From positions 8,536-14,795 of the forward strand of contig DOWL01000190.1 of NCBI GenBank assembly GCA_003519585.1: DNA of 6,260 nucleotides, written 5' to 3'. The position numbers and the translations under genes were made by a program. The notes below the pieces were generated by a model. It did not search any database. It worked only from the letters and a program-made list of their open reading frames with translations, and was not told the DNA's origin. Positions 1 to 6,133 of the stretch are shown here, one piece after another (position 1 is the stretch's first letter; each line of letters opens with the position of its first letter). The stretch is from Nocardioides sp. Its GTDB lineage: Bacteria; Actinomycetota; Actinomycetes; Propionibacteriales; Nocardioidaceae.

Positions 1-678
1 GTCGTGATCGTCGAAGATCATCGCGCTCGGCAGGGTCGAGAGCAGCCACCGGTTGGCCGGGTCGCTCCATGCCAGTCGGTAGAGGTGGGCGTACTCCTCG
101 TAGTCCTTCAGCTCGGTCCAGGGCGGCTCCGACGGGTCGCGCCGGGCCGCGATGAACTCCTTCATCGCTGGGCTGGTGTCGTCGGCGTACACCTGATCGC
201 CGAGGAACACGACCAGGTCCGGCCAGGGTTCGGGGTCACCGGTCACGCCAGCCATCCGCAGGGCGAAGGCGCGGAGCGCATCGACGCCGAACTCGTCGTT
301 GCCCGCCTCGTCATGAGACACGCTGACCCGGCAGGAGCCGAACGCCATCCGCAGCGGCTTCCCCGGCTGCAGGGTCGGGATGACCGAGGGCGGGAACTCC
401 GCGAACGCGATGTGGGTCGAGGGCCAGACCTGCTCGCCACCGACCAGCACACGGTACGGCGTCGGCGTCCCCGGCGGCAGGCCGGTCACCTCGACCAGGG
501 CGTAGTGGTGCTCGTGGACCGCGAAGGTCCGGGCACTCGCGACCACCGCACCGGCCTCGACCACCACCTCGGCCGCTTCGGCCGTCTCCACCCAGATCGT
601 CGCGGTCGTCGCATCGACGTACCGCAGCAATGGCCCGAGAAGCAGAGGTCCTTCGGGCAGGTCGCCGTCGCTACTCAC
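1..678 (-). CDS. PhoD-like metallophosphatase, N-terminal 226 residues (partial, runs off left edge)
   Basis: Reading the minus strand from a GTG at 678 gives an open frame of 226 codons that reaches base 1 with no stop, so the C-terminal part lies outside the window. Residues about 11-105 form a beta-rich N-terminal domain of the kind that precedes the catalytic domain in PhoD-like proteins. The catalytic domain then starts: FGSCR at 113-117, the metal-binding segment VVFLGDQVYADD at 156-167, and IFDDHD at 221-226 just before the edge. These are hallmarks of the PhoD/alkaline phosphatase D metallophosphoesterase family, which hydrolyses phosphomonoesters or phosphodiesters. No signal peptide or Tat motif is visible, so this form looks cytoplasmic, unlike secreted Bacillus PhoD. 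The GTG at 678 has no clear Shine-Dalgarno; another in-frame GTG lies at 699. I chose 678 because related proteins begin shortly before the LLLGPLLRYVD segment. The gene follows the dehydrogenase on the same strand after 106 bases. The substrate is unknown. Confidence 0.88.
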   Translation of the reverse strand, partial: MSSDGDLPEGPLLLGPLLRYVDATTATIWVETAEAAEVVVEAGAVVASARTFAVHEHHYALVEVTGLPPGTPTPYRVLVGGEQVWPSTHIAFAEFPPSVIPTLQPGKPLRMAFGSCRVSVSHDEAGNDEFGVDALRAFALRMAGVTGDPEPWPDLVVFLGDQVYADDTSPAMKEFIAARRDPSEPPWTELKDYEEYAHLYRLAWSDPANRWLLSTLPSAMIFDDHD

Positions 679-784
679 CGAAACGCAGTACCCGCGCACG
701 AGAGTGGTTCATCGAGGATCCATAACCCGGAGGGAGCGCAGCGACCCGGTCTTTCGCGGGCCGAGCCGTCGCGGGGGTGGACAA
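679..784. other. Intergenic gap between dehydrogenase stop and PhoD-like start
   Basis: This is 106 bases between two minus-strand genes. I see no convincing intrinsic terminator. Short G/C repeats occur (CGCGGG twice, CCCGG twice) but no stem longer than about 4 base pairs followed by a T-run. No clear promoter hexamers for the PhoD-like gene were found either. The two genes could be cotranscribed or separate; the sequence does not decide. Confidence 0.4.
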
Positions 785-1801
785 CTACGGGTTGATCTGG
801 ACCTTGATCGCACGCCGCTCGTCCATGGCGCGGTAGCCCTCGGCGACCTCGTCCAACGGCAGCGTGAGGTCGAAGACCCGACCGGGGTCGATCCGTCCGC
901 TGGTGACCAGGTCGAGGAGTTCGGGCAGGTAGCGGCGCACCGGTGCCATCCCGCCGGCCAGGCCGATGTTCTTCGAGAACATCCGGCGCAGCGGGAGCTC
1001 GACGCCGTGCGGCACGCCGACGAAGCCGACCGTCGCGCCGGGGCGGGCCACGTCGAACGCCGTAGCGACCGCGGCGTCGGTGCCGACGCACTCCAGCACC
1101 GCGTCGGCCCCGACACCATCTGTGATGTCCATGACCCGTTCGAAGCCTTCCGAGCCACGCTCCTCGACGATGTGGGTGGCGCCGAAATCGGTCGCGATCC
1201 GCTGCCGCGACTCGTGCCGTGACATGGCGACGATGGTCTCCGCCCCCATCACCGATGCGGCCAGAACGCCGCACAGTCCGACGGCGCCGTCGCCGACGAC
1301 CACCACCCGCGACCCGGGCTGGACGCGCGCGGAAACCGCCGCGTGCCAGCCGGTCGCCATCACATCAGTCAGGGTCAGGAGTGCGGGGTACGCCGCCGGG
1401 TCCGGTCTGCCGTCGGTCCGCACCAGGCTGCCGTCGGCCTGCGCGACCCGGGTGAGCTCCGCTTGCCCGCTCGCGGTCCCATCGGTGTGCACACAGGCGG
1501 ACTGGATGCCGGCCAGGCAGTGCGGGCAGGTGTTGTCGCAGTGACAGAAGGGCACGACGACGAAGTCGCCCGGACGGAACGACGAGACCTCGCCGCCGAC
1601 TTCGACCACCTCGCCGATGCATTCGTGGCCGATCGTCGCCCCGGGACGGATCGGGTTCTCGCCGCGATAGGGCCACAGGTCGGAGCCGCAGATGCAGCCG
1701 GCGGCGACCTGGACGATCGCGTCGGTGGGCTCGGCGAGGACCGGGTCCGGCACCTCTTCGACGCGGATGTCGCGGGGGCCGTGGATCGTCGTGGCGCGCA
1801 T
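785..1801 (-). CDS. Zinc-dependent medium-chain alcohol dehydrogenase
   Basis: This 338-residue protein is full length for the zinc-dependent medium-chain dehydrogenase/reductase family, which oxidises alcohols or reduces aldehydes/ketones with NAD(P). Visible features: catalytic-zinc ligands C38 (in CICGSD) and H59-E60 (GHECIGEV), with D146 near the third-ligand position. The structural-zinc cysteines are C88, C92, C95 and C103, spaced C-x3-C-x2-C-x7-C. The Rossmann motif GDGAVG is at 170-175. The SRH at 194-196 after the second strand hints at NADP preference (inference). Start: the frame extends upstream to 1840, but ATG at 1801 is preceded by AAGGA seven bases away and starts the conserved MRATTIHGPRDIRVEEV, so I prefer it. 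Stop is TAG at 785-787. The gene is divergent from the HTH-MurA fusion and shares its upstream region. The physiological substrate cannot be told from sequence. Confidence 0.93.
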   Translation of the reverse strand: MRATTIHGPRDIRVEEVPDPVLAEPTDAIVQVAAGCICGSDLWPYRGENPIRPGATIGHECIGEVVEVGGEVSSFRPGDFVVVPFCHCDNTCPHCLAGIQSACVHTDGTASGQAELTRVAQADGSLVRTDGRPDPAAYPALLTLTDVMATGWHAAVSARVQPGSRVVVVGDGAVGLCGVLAASVMGAETIVAMSRHESRQRIATDFGATHIVEERGSEGFERVMDITDGVGADAVLECVGTDAAVATAFDVARPGATVGFVGVPHGVELPLRRMFSKNIGLAGGMAPVRRYLPELLDLVTSGRIDPGRVFDLTLPLDEVAEGYRAMDERRAIKVQINP

Positions 1802-1811
1802 GCTGGCATCC

Positions 1812-1867
1812 TTGCAGTGCCGCGAAACGCCGACTGCCACACCGGTTTGCAGTATCTCACATATGAG
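1812..1867. promoter_or_regulatory. Candidate operator/promoter cluster between divergent genes
   Basis: Within the 79-base divergent spacer, GCAGT occurs at 1814-1818 and 1849-1853, both as the longer TTGCAGT (1812-1818 and 1847-1853), and its complement ACTGC at 1833-1837. The last two form a perfect 5-base inverted repeat around 1843. Next to it, CTCACATATGAG at 1856-1867 is a near-perfect 12-base palindrome with one mismatched pair. It overlaps an alternative ATG at 1863. A weak -10-like CAGTAT ends at 1855, which would place a plus-strand transcript start at about that ATG. That the adjacent HTH protein binds here is inference from position and symmetry. Confidence 0.4.
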
Positions 1868-1880
1868 TTACCGTGGTTCC

Positions 1881-3407
1881 ATGACCGAGGGGTACAAGGG
1901 CCGGATCGGCAGCATCATCCGCGACGCGCGCAAGCACCGCGGGCTCACCCAGCAACAGTTGGCGGAGCGGCTCAGTACGAGCCAGAGCGCGATCAACCGG
2001 ATCGAGAAGGGGCACCAGAACCTCTCCCTCGACATGCTCGCTCGGATCGGGCAGGCCCTCGACTCCGAGATCGTGGCTCTTGGCGCCGGGCCGACCCACC
2101 TCCGGGTGACCGGTCCGACGACGCTCGCGGGTGCGATCGACGTCAAGACCTCCAAGAACGCGGGAGTTGCGCTCCTGTGCGCAACCCTGCTCAACCGCGG
2201 TCGCACCACGCTGCGCAAGGTCGCGCGGATCGAGGAGGTCAACCGGCTGCTCGAGGTGCTCAACAGCATCGGCGTACAGACCCGGTGGCTCAACGACGAC
2301 AACGACCTCGAGATCGTCCCGCCCCGAGAGCTCGACCTCGGCTCGATCGACGAGACTGCCGCGCGCCGGACCCGCTCGATCATCATGTTCCTCGGCCCGC
2401 TGCTGCACCGCGAGGACGTCTTCGAGCTCCCGTATGCCGGTGGCTGCAACCTCGGCACCCGCACGGTCGAGCCGCACATGTACGCCCTGCGCCCCTTCGG
2501 CCTCGAGGTGAAGGCCACGGACGGTCAGTACCACGCGCAGGTCAACCGGGCCATCGAGCCGGAGACGCCGATCGTGCTCACCGAGCGCGGCGACACCGTG
2601 ACCGAGAACGCCCTCATGGCCGCCGCGCTGCACCCGGGTGTGACCGTGATCCGCAACGCCTCCTCCAACTACATGGTCCAGGACCTCTGCTTCTACCTGC
2701 AGAAGCTCGGCGTCCAGGTCGATGGCGTCGGCACCACCACGCTCACCGTCACCGGGCTCTCCGACATCGACGTCGACGTCGACTACGCGCCCAGCGAGGA
2801 CCCCATCGAGGCAATGTCCTTGCTCGCGGCCGCGATCGTCACGCAGTCCTCCATCACGATCCGCCGAGTGCCGATCGAGTTCCTCGAGATCGAGCTGGCC
2901 ACTCTCGGCGAGATGGGCTTCCAGCACACCCGCTCGGAGGAGTACGTCGCCAGCAACGGCCACACCCGGCTGGTCGACATCACCACCCACCCGTCGGAGC
3001 TGCGCGCCCCCCTCGACAAGATCCACCCGATGCCGTTCCCGGGGCTCAACATCGACAACCTGCCGTTCTTCGCCGTCATCGCCGCGGTCGCCGAGGGCCA
3101 GACGCTCCTCCACGACTGGGTCTACGAGAACCGCGCGATCTACCTCACCGAGCTCAACAAGCTCGGCGGCCAGGTCAAGCTGCTCGACCCACACCGGGTC
3201 ATGATCGAGGGGCCGACCCACTTCTCCGGCGCCGAGATCGTCTGCCCACCCGCGCTACGTCCGGCCGTGGTCATCCTGCTGGCGATGCTGGCCTCGAAGG
3301 GCACCTCGGTCCTGCGGTCGACGTACGTCATCCACCGTGGCTACGAGGACCTTGCCGAACGGCTCAACGAACTCGGCGCCAACATCGAGCCGTTCCGGGA
3401 CATTTAG
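1881..3407 (+). CDS. XRE-type HTH domain fused to MurA-like enolpyruvyl transferase
   Basis: This is a 508-residue protein in two parts. Residues about 9-63 are an XRE/Cro-type helix-turn-helix (LTQQQLAERLSTSQSAINRIE at 22-42). Residues about 72-508 align throughout with UDP-GlcNAc 1-carboxyvinyltransferase (MurA), which transfers enolpyruvate from PEP in the first committed step of peptidoglycan synthesis. Compared with E. coli MurA from memory, catalytic residues are kept: K92-N93 (K22-N23), R165 (R91), C189 in GGCNLGTR (C115, the fosfomycin-reactive Cys), R194 (R120), D392 (D305), R418 (R331) and R460 (R397). Substrate-side segments differ: E. coli D123 is E197 here, and AAREPEIVD is replaced by ASSNYMVQD (260-268). 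ATG 1881 matches the start I recall for actinobacterial relatives but lacks a good Shine-Dalgarno; ATG 1863 would add six residues and may be leaderless. I recall this fusion as widespread in Actinobacteria. Whether it makes UDP-GlcNAc-enolpyruvate, uses another substrate, or acts mainly as a regulator is open. Confidence 0.9.
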   Translation: MTEGYKGRIGSIIRDARKHRGLTQQQLAERLSTSQSAINRIEKGHQNLSLDMLARIGQALDSEIVALGAGPTHLRVTGPTTLAGAIDVKTSKNAGVALLCATLLNRGRTTLRKVARIEEVNRLLEVLNSIGVQTRWLNDDNDLEIVPPRELDLGSIDETAARRTRSIIMFLGPLLHREDVFELPYAGGCNLGTRTVEPHMYALRPFGLEVKATDGQYHAQVNRAIEPETPIVLTERGDTVTENALMAAALHPGVTVIRNASSNYMVQDLCFYLQKLGVQVDGVGTTTLTVTGLSDIDVDVDYAPSEDPIEAMSLLAAAIVTQSSITIRRVPIEFLEIELATLGEMGFQHTRSEEYVASNGHTRLVDITTHPSELRAPLDKIHPMPFPGLNIDNLPFFAVIAAVAEGQTLLHDWVYENRAIYLTELNKLGGQVKLLDPHRVMIEGPTHFSGAEIVCPPALRPAVVILLAMLASKGTSVLRSTYVIHRGYEDLAERLNELGANIEPFRDI

Positions 3408-3413
3408 CCAACG

Positions 3414-3680
3414 TCAGAACAACGTTTCGACCCACGCCCGCGCGGGGGCCTTGGCGGCCGGCGGTGCCGTCATGTCGGCGGTGATCTTGGGCATCGGCAT
3501 CGTGTGCTGACCCGCATGGCGGTGCCAGTCCTGCTCGGCCTCGACCAGGCTGCCCAGGTCGGCGCGGCGCAGGAACACCCCGTGGCCCTGCGGGCACGAG
3601 CTGAACTCGCCGTCGCCGAGCGGGTGAGCGTCCATGGTGGTCTGGCAGACGGGGCAGCTCAGCTCGGTGTCGACGTCCAT
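3414..3680 (-). CDS. Small zinc-ribbon protein (TFIIB-type zinc finger family)
   Basis: This 88-residue hypothetical protein has a short zinc ribbon: CPVC at 9-12, then CPQGHGVFLRRADLGSLVE from 29 to 47. It matches the pattern of the TFIIB-type zinc-finger family, in which two CPxC-like knuckles flank a strand and are followed by a GGxWLDxxEL helix. The second knuckle is altered: the usual C-x2-C is C29-x3-H33, so zinc would be held by three Cys and one His. The tail (about 50-88) has several His residues and then Ala/Pro-rich, probably disordered sequence. I chose ATG 3680 because it directly precedes the ribbon and the frame upstream looks like low-complexity Arg-rich shadow. The only GGAG upstream is one base from the ATG, too close to be a normal Shine-Dalgarno. 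It converges on the HTH-MurA gene (6 bases between stops) and diverges from the phosphodiesterase gene (32 bases). Function is unknown. Confidence 0.72.
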   Translation of the reverse strand: MDVDTELSCPVCQTTMDAHPLGDGEFSSCPQGHGVFLRRADLGSLVEAEQDWHRHAGQHTMPMPKITADMTAPPAAKAPARAWVETLF

Positions 3681-3699
3681 GCTCCGACGGTACCGGGTG

Positions 3700-3705
3700 C
3701 ATACT
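3700..3705 (+). promoter_or_regulatory. Candidate -10 box for a leaderless phosphodiesterase transcript
   Basis: CATACT matches four of six positions of TATAAT, including the key A at position 2 and T at position 6. It ends seven bases before the GTG start at 3713, the distance at which transcription usually begins. No Shine-Dalgarno precedes that GTG. Together these suggest a leaderless mRNA beginning at or next to the start codon, which is common in actinobacteria. No -35 element with correct spacing was found. Confidence 0.45.
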
Positions 3706-3712
3706 GCGCAAC

Positions 3713-4519
3713 GTGACGGCGCCCACGACCGGCTTCGCCTATCTCGACGGGGTGGCCGGCGAACCGGTCGGTGTACTCGCCTTCGCACACCGGGGCGGGG
3801 CGTACCACCCCGAGATCGAGGGCCTCGAGAACACGCTCGCGGCGTTCAAGCATGCGGTGTCCCTCGGCTACGACTACCTCGAGACCGACGTGCACGTGAC
3901 CAGTGACGGTGTGCTGCTGGCGTTCCACGACGCCGTGCTCGACCGGGTGACCGACCTCGAGGGCGTGATCGCAGAGCTCACCTTCGAGGAGGTGCGCAAG
4001 GCCCTGGTCGGCGGGCGCGAGCAGGTCCCTACATTGGCCCAGCTGTTCGACGAGTTCCCGCGAGCACGGTTCAACATCGACCTCAAGTCCGAGGGCGCCG
4101 CACAAGCCCTCGCGGAGTTCATCGCGGAGCGGGACGCCTGGGATCGGGTGCTCGTCGGCTCGTTCAGCGGGTCGCGACTGACCGAGTTCCGACGCCGCAC
4201 GGGCCACCGCGTGCCCACGTCGGCCAGCCCGGTCGAGGTGGCGATCTTCCGCGTCGTCCCCAGCGCTCGGCTCGCCGACTGGCTGACCCGTGGGCGCGTC
4301 GCTGCGTTGCAGATCCCCCACCGGAGGGGACGATGGACCATCGCCACGCCAGGTCTGGTACGCCGCGCGCACGCCTCCGGCAAGCACGTGCACGTGTGGA
4401 CCATCGACGAGCCCGAGGAGATGCGGCTGCTTCTCGACCGCGGCGTCGACGGGCTGTTCACCGACCGGACCGACCTGCTCAAAGACGTGCTCGCCGAGCG
4501 CGGCGAGTGGAGGGCATGA
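3713..4519 (+). CDS. Glycerophosphodiester phosphodiesterase (GDPD family, cytoplasmic)
   Basis: This 268-residue protein is the usual length for a single-domain bacterial GDPD. The family hydrolyses glycerophosphodiesters, such as deacylated phospholipids, to sn-glycerol 3-phosphate and an alcohol on a metal-dependent TIM barrel. The signature HR...ExD...H is complete: H26-R27 (AHRGG), E40-N41 (ENTLAAF), E57 and D59 (ETDVHV), and H72-D73 (AFHDAVLDR). Later barrel motifs are FNIDLKSE at 120-127, HVWTIDEPEEM at 227-237 and DGLFTDRTD at 246-254. There is no signal peptide or membrane segment, so it should act in the cytoplasm. The start is GTG at 3713: TTGFAYLDG and AFAHRGG follow directly, and the putative -10 box fits leaderless translation. 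The next gene starts three bases after this stop, so they form an operon. Its first 12 residues closely resemble those of that transporter. Confidence 0.93.
   Translation: MTAPTTGFAYLDGVAGEPVGVLAFAHRGGAYHPEIEGLENTLAAFKHAVSLGYDYLETDVHVTSDGVLLAFHDAVLDRVTDLEGVIAELTFEEVRKALVGGREQVPTLAQLFDEFPRARFNIDLKSEGAAQALAEFIAERDAWDRVLVGSFSGSRLTEFRRRTGHRVPTSASPVEVAIFRVVPSARLADWLTRGRVAALQIPHRRGRWTIATPGLVRRAHASGKHVHVWTIDEPEEMRLLLDRGVDGLFTDRTDLLKDVLAERGEWRA
4509..4514 (+). promoter_or_regulatory. Shine-Dalgarno that decides the TTG start of the transporter
   Basis: GGAGGG lies eight bases before a TTG at 4523 and inside the last codons of the upstream phosphodiesterase gene. An ATG at 4516 is in another frame. 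The site therefore supports initiation at the rare TTG codon and translational coupling between the two genes. Confidence 0.75.
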
Positions 4520-4522
4520 GCG

Positions 4523-5905
4523 TTGACGACATCCAACACCGGCTTCGCAGATCTCGGCCCTCTGAACCGCGCGAGAGAACAAAAGGCCTGGTACTGGTAC
4601 GACTGGGCGAACTCGGCGTATTACACGACGGTCCTCTCGGTGCTCTTCGCGCCGTACATGATCACCGTCGCCGGCCGGGCGGCTGGCTGTGGCGATGACG
4701 CGGACGACACCTGCAACAAGACCGTGAGCGTGCTGGGGCTGCACCTCGCGGCGGGGTCGCTGCCGTTCTACCTGACCAGCTTCGCCACGATCCTGAGCGC
4801 GTTCATCCTGCCCGTGGTCGGCGCGATGGTGGACCGCTCGCCGCGCAAGAAGATGCACATGGCCGGATTCGCCTGGGCCGGCGCGTTCTTCGCCGCACTG
4901 CTCTTCTTCATGGAGGGCGACAACTGGCGGCTCGCGGCGGTCGCGATCGTCTGCAGCAGCGTGCTGGCCGGCTGCTCGCTGGTGAGCTACTACGCGATCC
5001 TGGTCGACATCTCGACCGAGGACGAGCGCGACCGGGTCTCCTCGCGCGGCTGGGCGTTCGGCTACCTCGGTGGCGGGATCCTGCTGTTCCTCAACCTGGT
5101 CGTGGTGCTCGGCCACGACGCCCTGGGGCTGGGGACCGAGATGGCCGTGCGCATCTCGCTGCTCTCGGCGGCGGTCTGGTGGGCCGGCTTCACCATCATC
5201 CCGTTCGTGCGGCTGCGCAACCGACCGCCACAGAACGTCCTCGAGGAGAGCGGCGGCCTGTTCGCGCGCAGCTTCGGTCAGCTCTGGGAGACGCTCAAGG
5301 AGTTGCGCAACTACCCCGTGACCCTGACCTTCCTGGTCGCCTACATCTTCTACAACGACGGTATCCAGACGGTGATCTACGCCGCGTCGACGTACGGATC
5401 CAAGCAGTTGGAGTTCGGTGACTCGGTGCTCATCGCGACCATCCTGCTGATCCAGTTCGTCGCCTTCGGCGGTGCGCTGTTCTTCGGCCGGCTAGCGGGC
5501 CGGTACGGCGCGTACCGCGCGATCCTCGGCGGCACGTTCGCGTGGATGGTGATCGTCGTGGTGGCGATGTTCCTGCCGGCCGGGAACATCGCGGCCTTCC
5601 TCGTGGTCGGGGTGGCCATCGGGATCGTGCTCGGTGGCACCCAGGCGCTGTCGCGCTCGTTCTTCAGCCTCTTGATCCCACGCGGCCGAGAGGGTGAGTA
5701 CTTCGCCCTCTACAACGCCTTCGAACGTGGCACCTCCTGGTTCGGTGTCCTGCTGTTCGGCGTGGTCTTCCAGCTCACCGGCTCCTACCGGCCCGCCATC
5801 GTGAGCCTGATCGTCTTCTTCATCCTCGGCGCGTTCTTCCTGCTCCGGGTCGACCCGAAGCGCGGGATCGCCGAGGCCGGCAACGTAGCTCCACAGCACG
5901 TCTGA
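4523..5905 (+). CDS. MFS transporter, UMF1/Atg22-like family
   Basis: This 460-residue integral membrane protein is typical in length for a 12-helix major facilitator. The hallmark of the UMF1/Atg22-like family, YDWANSAY, is at 26-33, and the conserved late segment GGTQALSRSFFSLLIPRG is at 371-388, followed by GEYFALYNAFERG. Hydrophobic helices are visible at about 33-50, 80-103, 113-130, 136-163, 176-196, 207-229, 268-287, 300-322, 332-351, 354-372, 403-418 and 423-442. The A-like cytoplasmic motif VDRSPRKK (103-110) lies after helix 2. The first external loop has C56 and C64, which could form a disulfide. The start is TTG at 4523 with a strong Shine-Dalgarno. It is translationally coupled to the phosphodiesterase, so export or import of a phospholipid-derived glycerophosphodiester, glycerol phosphate or released alcohol is a reasonable guess, but family members' substrates are mostly unknown. 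Confidence 0.92.
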   Translation: MTTSNTGFADLGPLNRAREQKAWYWYDWANSAYYTTVLSVLFAPYMITVAGRAAGCGDDADDTCNKTVSVLGLHLAAGSLPFYLTSFATILSAFILPVVGAMVDRSPRKKMHMAGFAWAGAFFAALLFFMEGDNWRLAAVAIVCSSVLAGCSLVSYYAILVDISTEDERDRVSSRGWAFGYLGGGILLFLNLVVVLGHDALGLGTEMAVRISLLSAAVWWAGFTIIPFVRLRNRPPQNVLEESGGLFARSFGQLWETLKELRNYPVTLTFLVAYIFYNDGIQTVIYAASTYGSKQLEFGDSVLIATILLIQFVAFGGALFFGRLAGRYGAYRAILGGTFAWMVIVVVAMFLPAGNIAAFLVVGVAIGIVLGGTQALSRSFFSLLIPRGREGEYFALYNAFERGTSWFGVLLFGVVFQLTGSYRPAIVSLIVFFILGAFFLLRVDPKRGIAEAGNVAPQHV

Positions 5906-6003
5906 TCTACACGCGTCGGCTACTTGCCAGCAGAATTGCCGGAATTGACCACCCGTCTGTCAGGATGGGCTGATCAATACCCGCCAGTACGGCGAGGAAT
6001 CGC

Positions 6004-6030
6004 GGGAATCTTTGTCGGCTGGGTACCGTT
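6004..6030 (+). promoter_or_regulatory. SigR-type (thiol-stress ECF sigma) promoter of rbpA
   Basis: GGGAAT at 6004-6009 and GTT at 6028-6030 are separated by exactly 18 bases, which is the published SigR/SigH consensus (GGGAAT-N18-GTT). Transcription should start near 6036-6040, giving a leader of about 100 bases before rbpA. In Streptomyces coelicolor rbpA is a known SigR target, so the match and the context support each other. Two further GGAAT words (5941 and 5996) lack a GTT at the right distance. Confidence 0.8.
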
Positions 6031-6076
6031 AGATCATCGACGGCTGATTTGTCAACGGGTCTCGCAAGCGAACCGA

Positions 6077-6095
6077 AGACTGGTTTGGACCGTCT
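6077..6095 (+). other. Hairpin in the rbpA leader
   Basis: AGAC and GGT (6077-6080, 6082-6084) pair with ACC and GTCT (6089-6095) across a TTGG loop, with T6081 bulged, giving a 7-base-pair stem. A pyrimidine-rich stretch (CTCTTTCTGT) follows. It could be a weak terminator for the transporter operon, an attenuator for rbpA, or a transcript-stabilising stem. The downstream tract is not a clean T-run, so I do not call it a terminator. Confidence 0.4.
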
Positions 6096-6117
6096 CTCTT
6101 TCTGTACGGGGAAACCA

Positions 6118-6133
6118 CACCTATTGGGAGGTG
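6118..6133 (+). promoter_or_regulatory. rbpA ribosome-binding site within a small hairpin
   Basis: GGGAGGTG at 6126-6133 is a strong Shine-Dalgarno ending five bases before the ATG at 6139. CACCT (6118-6122) is perfectly complementary to AGGTG (6129-6133) across a six-base loop, so part of the ribosome-binding site can be paired. A 5-base-pair stem is modest and its effect in vivo is uncertain. Confidence 0.55.

Noticed and set aside
671..712. Possible 13-residue leader peptide (ATG at 712 on the minus strand) overlapping the PhoD-like start
   Set aside because: No ribosome-binding site, no amino-acid bias typical of leader peptides, and easily produced by chance.
4..795. 263-codon plus-strand open frame at the left edge
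   Set aside because: It lies opposite the PhoD-like gene, whose motifs (FGSCR, GDQVYADD, IFDDHD) are unmistakable. The plus-strand translation is Arg/Gly/His-rich without motifs.
1857..3221. 454-codon minus-strand open frame opposite the HTH-MurA gene
   Set aside because: Composition is Val/Asp/Glu/Arg-rich low complexity, as expected for the antisense of a GC-rich gene. No motif was seen.
3410..3426. AACGT/ACGTT inverted repeat at the convergent gene ends as a bidirectional terminator
   Set aside because: The stem is only 5 base pairs and AT-rich with a 7-base loop and no T-run; too weak to call.
1343..3484. Long plus-strand open frame overlapping the HTH-MurA gene in another frame
   Set aside because: It is Arg/Pro/His-rich with no recognisable domain and covers the well-supported fusion gene and the dehydrogenase start. 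It is a typical high-GC shadow frame.
3659..5116. 485-codon minus-strand open frame opposite the phosphodiesterase and transporter
   Set aside because: It spans two clearly real genes on the other strand and has no domain; it is an antisense shadow.
5945..5973. TTGACC as a possible housekeeping -35 box upstream of rbpA
   Set aside because: No acceptable -10 hexamer was found 16-19 bases downstream.
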